Shown here: positions 32,501 through 36,570 of the stretch, one piece after another
Layout of the letters: every line of letters begins with the position of its first letter
Position numbering within the stretch: the first letter of the stretch is position 1
DNA from: a bacterium
Lineage (GTDB): Bacteria > Planctomycetota > J058 > JAJDCP01
NCBI GenBank assembly: GCA_030428695.1
Contig: JAUIEM010000037.1
Span: 1-36,570, forward strand
Length of the DNA stretch: 36,570 bases
Direction of reading: 5' to 3'
Position numbers and translations under genes: made by a program
Notes under the pieces: model-generated
Databases searched by the model: none
What the model was told of the DNA's origin: nothing
What the model saw: only the letters and a program-made list of their open reading frames with translations

Positions 32501-35500
32501 CGCGCTGTTCGCGGCCGACAAATACTTCAACCTGTCCGGCAAGGCCACGCAGTACGTCCAGGGCTTGATGCAGGGGACGCGCAACGTCCAGAAGTTCGCC
32601 AACTCGCTCGACAAGTACAACGAGATCTACGACGAGTACAGCTCGCGTATCGAGCCGCGGGTCAGCGCGATCCTCAACCGGCCCGAGCTCAAGGCGCAGA
32701 TGCAGGTCGCCGACGGGATCGGCAAGGGCACCAAGCTGATCAACAAGCTCGAGCGGAACCAGGTCCAGCTGTTGATGCAGGCCTCCGAGGTCGAAGACCG
32801 CTTCACCCTGGCCTGGCGCGAGATCGAGGAGAAGACGCGCAAAGACAAGCGCATCGGCGACAACTACGACCTCAAGGCCGCCATGTACTTCGACATGGCG
32901 ATGAAGTTCATGGGCTTCAAGCTCAAGCGCGAGGCCGTGCGCCAGAACGCGATGGTGTTCGAGCCGCTGATCCGCGACTACAGCGACCCGCAGAACCAGC
33001 AGCTGCGGAAGCTCGGCGAGCGCTACACCGCGCTGCTGCACCTCGAGCAACTCGGCGCCGACGCGAGCGACGAAGACAAGGCGCGCATGAGCCAGGAGAA
33101 GGAGTTCCTGCAGCTGCGCTATGACTCCGCGATCCTGTCCAAGGCCCTCGACGAGAACTGGCGCGGCCAGGCCCTCGGCGGCGCGCTCGGCGTGTCGAAG
33201 ACCAAGGTGCGCTCGATCGCGAAGAAGCTGTCGGTCAAGCAGTCGGACTTCATCGGCATCAGCCTGGTCAACGGTCTCGAGGACGAAGAGCTCAAGAAGC
33301 ACGGCCTCAGCGATCGCGACATCGAGCTGCTGCGGAAGAACCCCCGCAGCTGGCGCGAGTTCGAACCGGCCCTCCGCAAGCTGCTCGCCTCCCGCGAGCC
33401 CGAGCTGCGGCGCAACGGCCTCGACCCCGACCTGATCGATCTGCTCAAGCAGGACTCGGACAACTGGACCAAGCACCTGCCCGACTACGCGATGACGCTC
33501 GAAGTCAAGACGATGCGCGGCTTCGATCACAAGCCGATCAACGACGTGCTCGCCCAGGCCAAGGAGGCCTGCAAGAAGCTCGACGACACGCCGCCGGCCC
33601 CGCCGGTCTGGAAGGGCGAGACCGAGAAGGCGATCTCGGCGGTGCAGGCGGACAACCAGAAGTTGCTCGCCGCGCGCAACGACCTGATCCATCTGTGGAA
33701 GAAGCGCTTCGCCAAGAAGGTGCGCGACTACTACTTGCAGGCCGGCATCCTCGACATGCTGCAGCAGCTCGGCGCCGAAGCCGCGATCACCTCCGACGAC
33801 AGCGGCAAATACCCGCTCCTGCGCAGCTCGCTGCTCGGTCTGTTCGGCATGTACCAGAAGATGATGGCCGAGCGCGACCCGCAGCTGCCGAACATGACCG
33901 CACAGGAAGAACAGCAGGCGATCGAGAAGCTCTACAAGGACAACGCCTACGAGCTGCGGAAGATGGACGAGGGCAGCTACTTCGCCGCCTTCACCGGCAA
34001 GGTCACCTTCAACGATCTGCGCGACGCCTACCGCGCCGAGGGCTTCCTGCCGGACGGCGATCCGGAAGGGCTCAGCGAGGAGCTCGACCGCTTCTACGGG
34101 CTGGTCAAGAGCTTCAGCATCCTGTGGGGTGGGGTGCTCGGCGACTACATCAACACCGAGAAGCTGCGCAAGAAGTTCGACGAGTTCACCAACCTCGTCT
34201 ACCCGATCTCATCCGACCTCGCGCTGAAGTACGCGAAGGAACGCGAGAAGCCGATCGACCTGCTCGGCGCGGCCAAGCCCGGCGGCGACCGCTTCATCCT
34301 CAAGGACCGCGGTGCGATCGGCGCTTTCGAGGACCTCGACAACGTCGCCAGCGGCGCCAGCGAGCAGGTGATGGCCGGCAACACCTTCATGGTGGTGCGG
34401 CCGAGTGGTGAGGAGTGGCCGAAGGGCTACAAGCTGATCCTCGCGAGCAAGATCCCCGGGACCACCAATCCCGACGAGGTGGTCGAGCGCTACGTGAAGG
34501 AAGAGGAGATCGAGGACTGCCACATCTCCGCGAGCTTCTTCACGAAGGCCCTGGACGAGATGTTCCTGCGCCACGAAGAGGAGCGGGAAGGCCTCGACAA
34601 GAACACCTACGCCCTCCTGATGCGCCAGGGCATGCTGACCGATAAGCGCGGCCTGAACATGGCGAGCAACCTCGGCACCACCGGGGGCATCTTCCACGTG
34701 CTCGAGGTCACGGCCAGCAGCTGCGAGATGAAGCTGATCCGGCCGGGGCTGTACTACGAGTGGAAGACCAAGAAGCTCGGCGGGCGCGGGCTGAAGAAAG
34801 ACTACGAGAAGGTCGACCTCGAGATTCCCGACGAGGACCTCGAAGAGAAGACGATCACCCTCGAGAAGGCCCAGGCCGGCCACAAGCGCTACCTGGTCGC
34901 CCTCGAGACCGAGCCGACCCGCTGGCGGATGCGCGACCGCTGGCTGGTGCGCGCCCTCGACCCCGAGACCGTCCGCGACATGGGCGGGATGGACGGCTGG
35001 GTCAGCACCAAGGACGTCAAAAAGGTCTCGATCACCAAGCCCTTCGAGGAAGAAGAGACCAAGCGCTACAACGAGTACCTCGACAAGATCTACGCCGACA
35101 ACGACACGCTGCCCAAGAGCGCGTCGACCGTCGTCCAGGCTGCTCCGGAAGAGGCCGAGAAGGACGTCATCGAGGAAGCGGCCAAGAAGAGGGGCGGCTT
35201 CCAGCTCGACATCCTGACCAAGGCGATGCTCGAGCAGATGCTCGGCAAGCGCCTCGGCGACGCGGAGATCTTCGTCGGCCAGGAAGCCGGCCGCATGGCC
35301 GACTCGATCTACGCCGAGGCCTTCGCCTTCGGCGGCAAGGTGTTCTTCGCCAGCGGCCGTTTCAACGCGCTCAGCCCCGAAGGCCTCGGTCTGCTCGCCC
35401 ACGAGCTGACCCACGTCGCCCAGCACGAGCGTGGCGAGTTCGCGACCCGCTCCGAGGCGAGCCTCGAGGCCGAGGCCCACGCCGTGCAGCACGTCGTCGA

Positions 35501-35834
35501 GCGGCGCGCGGCGCCGGCCCCGGCGCCCGCTCCCTCGGCGCCTCCGCCGATGACCTTTGCCCGCGAGCGGCCGGCGGCCGAGAGCGTGCAGGCGCCGTCG
35601 CGGAAGGCGACCGACACGCCGAAGACGCCAAAGTTCAACGTCAGCAACCGCTGCGCCCCGCGCGACGCGCTCGACGAGGTGATGCAGCGCTACAACGTGC
35701 GCCGTAGCGTGCAGCGCCAGGACATGATCGACTTCCTGTCCGACCAGGTGCTCGAGCTGATGGGCGACGACATCGAGATCGAGACCGAGCGTCGCGAGGC
35801 GATGTCGGGGACGCCGTTCACGCACAACAGCTAG
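29511..35834 (+). CDS. Giant 2107-aa protein with C-terminal DUF4157 metallopeptidase-like domain
   Basis: One uninterrupted frame. Residues 1 to about 760 are charged and mostly helical, with long coiled-coil-like stretches (KKLDAFKKELDGLK, KKRLRKALDLLDKQL). About 760-840 is a Gly/Lys/Ser-rich linker. About 954-1006 is a hydrophobic Gly/Ala-rich segment (VTGFGKLAVMTGAKTGIAMG, then GLALIPSLALFAADKYF) that could enter or cross a membrane. About 1010-1880 is helical and then mixed. Residues about 1905-1975 form the DUF4157 domain: LGDAEIFVGQEAGRMADSI, GKVFFASGRFN, LLAHELTHVAQHERG, with a zinc-binding HELTH at 1964-1968. A Pro/Ala-rich stretch and a 100-residue tail follow. DUF4157 is known from proteins linked to extracellular contractile injection systems and from polymorphic toxins. 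No signal peptide. GGAG lies 9 bases before ATG 29511. Role as effector or toxin is inference. Confidence 0.85.
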   Translation: MPIIIHALEVDLAISAAPARDENGPSRDHIGRLIDRWRKFLAETAPLFREEQELRGQKAAAHAGQRDRLRVCLDQLAEQLESDCDAGVLRGLMNAIRHEGEELQGLLAEGADSGVFAYLGFHFQKDGELGGAAQGFVEAFTQAKKTVDEWREEFTEYTQRIERLAPDTAFTFLNYADFLRSADRVLERTRRGLVRAISGGHDKLFQAYLGEEPRAASTEIRKHTERLQRTLRDLTTKKDAAFQTIDKMRGKYTLALRNIGDEYSRATQKMWVFDPTNDASLGQRNDLESARRQVRETLAKKLGKVGRPLFEPGALHKLASARRLRAMIGSLMPVSRLRSHGDAIPEWEGLERAGKARIAQIPSAIEQVDHAMKALKEKGDLLWGEYGRHSYEFRKLAQDNRGAPSFENYKKKVIEPAKRAFDAAINDVKDLEKLIDGVPDNRGVRALTPVSQQLVEQCDAIGARCDEAHRALVSGKQNLFPTISKVLEQRSMAGSELDKKLDAFKKELDGLKVGVEAAREAAAESEDDEPPAKDQKKRLRKALDLLDKQLESAVESQREAAQRAFAGIVDPKLQQWTSEQLNHGMAREAEQTKERVLKAIDEQLRKFKENSEGLLQYLLHMAKHEKVSETSNGMRGQVVMAWLQASAEMTKAEPDVKVVHGLSDQLRKLHRAATAELSQLDKYIANLRAEVSEDGDGPKGAGSDFLSFVLPKYEKTRKELSLEISALRKLSLEFVGKFAGLKGLAEKAENQSQQLVQEIADGITGKGGGVRGGPSASGKYKEHGEKASAVSSQKAEVDASRKHGLSGVLAKERDIKTGLGVGKAATKPLAVDHAADASDATALVGSGASLLFSARKLQSTVSDVRSNLIDKGLSAINLGVGIGRLVEMFTGTKYMGYLTFKGAFSSDFSQGGLGFGTLDESLDGMGFGVNIISPVATVVGSMKTYRHGTSAEAGAKAVTGFGKLAVMTGAKTGIAMGAKALALGSAASGGLALIPSLALFAADKYFNLSGKATQYVQGLMQGTRNVQKFANSLDKYNEIYDEYSSRIEPRVSAILNRPELKAQMQVADGIGKGTKLINKLERNQVQLLMQASEVEDRFTLAWREIEEKTRKDKRIGDNYDLKAAMYFDMAMKFMGFKLKREAVRQNAMVFEPLIRDYSDPQNQQLRKLGERYTALLHLEQLGADASDEDKARMSQEKEFLQLRYDSAILSKALDENWRGQALGGALGVSKTKVRSIAKKLSVKQSDFIGISLVNGLEDEELKKHGLSDRDIELLRKNPRSWREFEPALRKLLASREPELRRNGLDPDLIDLLKQDSDNWTKHLPDYAMTLEVKTMRGFDHKPINDVLAQAKEACKKLDDTPPAPPVWKGETEKAISAVQADNQKLLAARNDLIHLWKKRFAKKVRDYYLQAGILDMLQQLGAEAAITSDDSGKYPLLRSSLLGLFGMYQKMMAERDPQLPNMTAQEEQQAIEKLYKDNAYELRKMDEGSYFAAFTGKVTFNDLRDAYRAEGFLPDGDPEGLSEELDRFYGLVKSFSILWGGVLGDYINTEKLRKKFDEFTNLVYPISSDLALKYAKEREKPIDLLGAAKPGGDRFILKDRGAIGAFEDLDNVASGASEQVMAGNTFMVVRPSGEEWPKGYKLILASKIPGTTNPDEVVERYVKEEEIEDCHISASFFTKALDEMFLRHEEEREGLDKNTYALLMRQGMLTDKRGLNMASNLGTTGGIFHVLEVTASSCEMKLIRPGLYYEWKTKKLGGRGLKKDYEKVDLEIPDEDLEEKTITLEKAQAGHKRYLVALETEPTRWRMRDRWLVRALDPETVRDMGGMDGWVSTKDVKKVSITKPFEEEETKRYNEYLDKIYADNDTLPKSASTVVQAAPEEAEKDVIEEAAKKRGGFQLDILTKAMLEQMLGKRLGDAEIFVGQEAGRMADSIYAEAFAFGGKVFFASGRFNALSPEGLGLLAHELTHVAQHERGEFATRSEASLEAEAHAVQHVVERRAAPAPAPAPSAPPPMTFARERPAAESVQAPSRKATDTPKTPKFNVSNRCAPRDALDEVMQRYNVRRSVQRQDMIDFLSDQVLELMGDDIEIETERREAMSGTPFTHNS

Positions 35835-35861
35835 CCGGATCTCGACGGCAGGCCGACGGTT

Positions 35862-35889
35862 GCGCTCCCGCAGGGGAGCGCTTTCCTTT
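35862..35889 (+). terminator. Rho-independent terminator after the giant gene
   Basis: A perfect 8-bp GC stem GCGCTCCC / GGGAGCGC with a GCAG loop, followed directly by TTTCCTTT, 28 bases after the stop codon. The clearest intrinsic terminator in the window. Confidence 0.85.
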
Positions 35890-35937
35890 GGGGCGGTGCC
35901 CGGAAGGAGGCGGTCGGTCGGCGGCCGGAAGACATCA

Positions 35938-35967
35938 ACGCAGAGGCGCAGAGGAGCAGAGGCGCGG
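35938..35967. repeat. Short tandem GCAGAGG-like repeat
   Basis: Three imperfect units built on GCAGAGG with one-base spacers. Low-complexity heptad repeats of this sort are scattered in intergenic DNA of several bacteria; no function can be assigned. Confidence 0.5.
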
Positions 35968-35975
35968 AGCGGCTG

Positions 35976-36036
35976 TCGAGGTGGGAGGCCTCGATCGCGG
36001 TGCAGGCGTGCGCCGGCGCGGTGATCTCCCGCGGGC
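35976..36036 (+). repeat. 61-bp direct repeat, copy A
   Basis: Matches 36100-36160 at 59 of 61 positions by eye. Begins TCGAGGTGGGAGGCCTCGAT and ends TCTCCCGCGGGC. It includes a small palindrome, GAGGCCTC. The two copies start 124 bp apart. Confidence 0.8.
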
Positions 36037-36099
36037 CGACGGGCGGGGGTAAGCCCCGCACCCTACCTCGGAAGGGGACGTTCTGCTCGCGGGACGAGC

Positions 36100-36160
36100 T
36101 CGAGGTGGGAGGCCTCGATCGCGGTGCAGGCGTGGGCCGGTGCGGTGATCTCCCGCGGGC
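36100..36160 (+). repeat. 61-bp direct repeat, copy B
   Basis: Second copy of the unit at 35976-36036, with two substitutions near its middle. It ends 13 bases before the stop of the pseudopilin-like gene on the minus strand. Confidence 0.8.
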
Positions 36161-36173
36161 GCAGAGAGACGCC

Positions 36174-36570
36174 CTACGGCCCGAGCACGGTCGGCCGCTG
36201 TTCCATCTCGCCGCCGAACACACAGCGCAGGGAGAAGTTGTTGCCGGCGGGCTCGTCGACGCTGACCGCGACGGCCGATTCCCCGAACACTGTCGTCACC
36301 GCGAAGCTGCAGGTGACGTTGTCGAGGAACTCGGACGGCCCCTGGATGATCGTGTTGGTCGTGCGGTCCATCGCGGTGCGCAGGACGGTCTGGTCGGCTT
36401 TGACGTAGGTCCACATCACGCGCAGGTCGGCGCTGACAAGGGTGTCGAGCTCCATGCGCACGGGGTTGTCGCGGACGGTGATCTGCTCGGCCTGGCTGAG
36501 GTCGCGGTTGAGGAAGTAGTACAGCTGGTTGTACTGGCTCATGCGGATCTGCCGGATCGTCACCTCGGAG
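36174..36570 (-). CDS. Pseudopilin-like protein, 5' end beyond the window (partial)
   Basis: The frame stays open to the right edge, so the N-terminus is missing; about 132 residues are visible. MSQYNQLYYFLNRDLSQAEQ resembles the stretch after the membrane helix in GspJ/PilW-like minor pseudopilins. It is followed by beta-rich segments (NTIIQGPSEFLDNVTCSF, SVDEPAGNNFSLRCVFGG) with two cysteines that could pair. The hydrophobic prepilin N-terminus that would prove this lies outside the window. If correct, the product belongs to a type II secretion or type IV pilus-like machine. A possible GTG at 36563 is internal to the family pattern and unlikely to be the true start. Confidence 0.55.
   Translation of the reverse strand, partial: SEVTIRQIRMSQYNQLYYFLNRDLSQAEQITVRDNPVRMELDTLVSADLRVMWTYVKADQTVLRTAMDRTTNTIIQGPSEFLDNVTCSFAVTTVFGESAVAVSVDEPAGNNFSLRCVFGGEMEQRPTVLGP

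Larger units (their letters stand above)
35835..36173. other. 339-bp repeat-rich intergenic region
   Basis: No gene is supported. It holds a terminator (35862-35889), a GCAGAGG-type short tandem stretch (35938-35967), two copies of a 61-bp repeat (35976-36036 and 36100-36160) and a small hairpin GCGGGG-GTAAG-CCCCGC near 36043. Minus-strand open frames here shift frame between the two repeat copies, which argues against coding. Confidence 0.65.

Noticed and set aside
28914..33692. 1592-aa open frame on the minus strand under the giant gene
   Set aside because: Antisense shadow in high-GC DNA: composition is Leu/Arg/Asp/Val-rich without domains, and the plus-strand frame has a recognisable DUF4157 domain, ribosome site and terminator.
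29511..35834. Complete eCIS or polymorphic-toxin locus
   Set aside because: No sheath, tube, baseplate, AAA+ loader or immunity gene is adjacent in the window; only the DUF4157 protein itself is present.
35938..36160. Possible CRISPR array
   Set aside because: Only two 61-bp copies, too long and too far apart for repeat-spacer units, and no cas genes nearby.
35831..36223. 130-aa minus-strand frame in the repeat-rich gap
   Set aside because: The two copies of the 61-bp repeat are read in different frames, so selection for protein is unlikely.

Overview
The window is GC-rich, densely coded bacterial chromosome with 26 supported protein genes (one cut by the right edge) and one tRNA. No phage, plasmid, rRNA or CRISPR array is visible. 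The dominance of Ser/Thr-kinase, FHA and FGE-sulfatase-type domains, together with a giant DUF4157 protein, suggests a Planctomycetota or Myxococcota-like lineage. That is an inference from gene content; no marker gene here settles it. Housekeeping anchors are tig-clpP-clpX, tRNA-Gly and a DbpA-type RNA helicase.

Layout. 1-316 is non-coding and carries a hairpin repeat. 317-1819 is a membrane Ser/Thr kinase. 1859-2931 (minus) is an ornithine-cyclodeaminase-family gene preceded by an uncalled 50-residue ORF. 3154-5338 holds a LolD/MacB-like ATPase, a zinc-free quinone oxidoreductase and a small Cys-containing protein that ends inside a long palindrome. 5549-6376 (minus) is an unknown charged protein. 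6501-16718 is a signalling block: a kinase, an SPFH/GYF_2 protein, an FHA-FHA-pseudokinase-TM-FGE-like protein, a four-helix membrane protein, a second receptor-type kinase and a STAS-like/winged-helix protein. The last four are packed as an operon. 16788-20240 is tRNA-Gly, trigger factor, ClpP and ClpX. 20324-23793 holds a membrane-anchored alpha/beta hydrolase, a small lipoprotein and a DEAD-box helicase. 24301-27392 (minus) is a tight operon of a HAD phosphatase, an acyl-CoA carboxylase carboxyltransferase and a NYN-LOTUS RNA-binding protein. 27562-29416 is a class III-like alcohol dehydrogenase and an alpha/beta hydrolase. 29511-35834 is a single 2107-residue protein with a C-terminal DUF4157 metallopeptidase-like domain, followed by a clear terminator. 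35835-36173 is repeat-rich and non-coding. The right edge cuts a pseudopilin-like gene.

How the genes may work together. Two kinases share an N-terminal module that looks like the N-terminal domain of type II secretion/pilus ATPases, and a third is a predicted pseudokinase carrying phosphothreonine-binding FHA domains. The natural reading is a membrane phospho-signalling hub in which FHA domains read phosphorylation placed by the neighbouring kinases. The most unusual gene is the giant DUF4157 protein. Its family is known mainly as cargo or accessory proteins of extracellular contractile injection systems (eCIS), but no injection-system structural gene lies in this window.

Non-coding structure. 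Two long imperfect palindromes (about 175-195 bp) each sit between convergent genes. A 42-bp hairpin repeat occurs twice in opposite orientation about 20 kb apart. A 61-bp direct repeat lies near the right end. All coordinates come from reading the sequence; family assignments rest on recognised motifs, with no database search.
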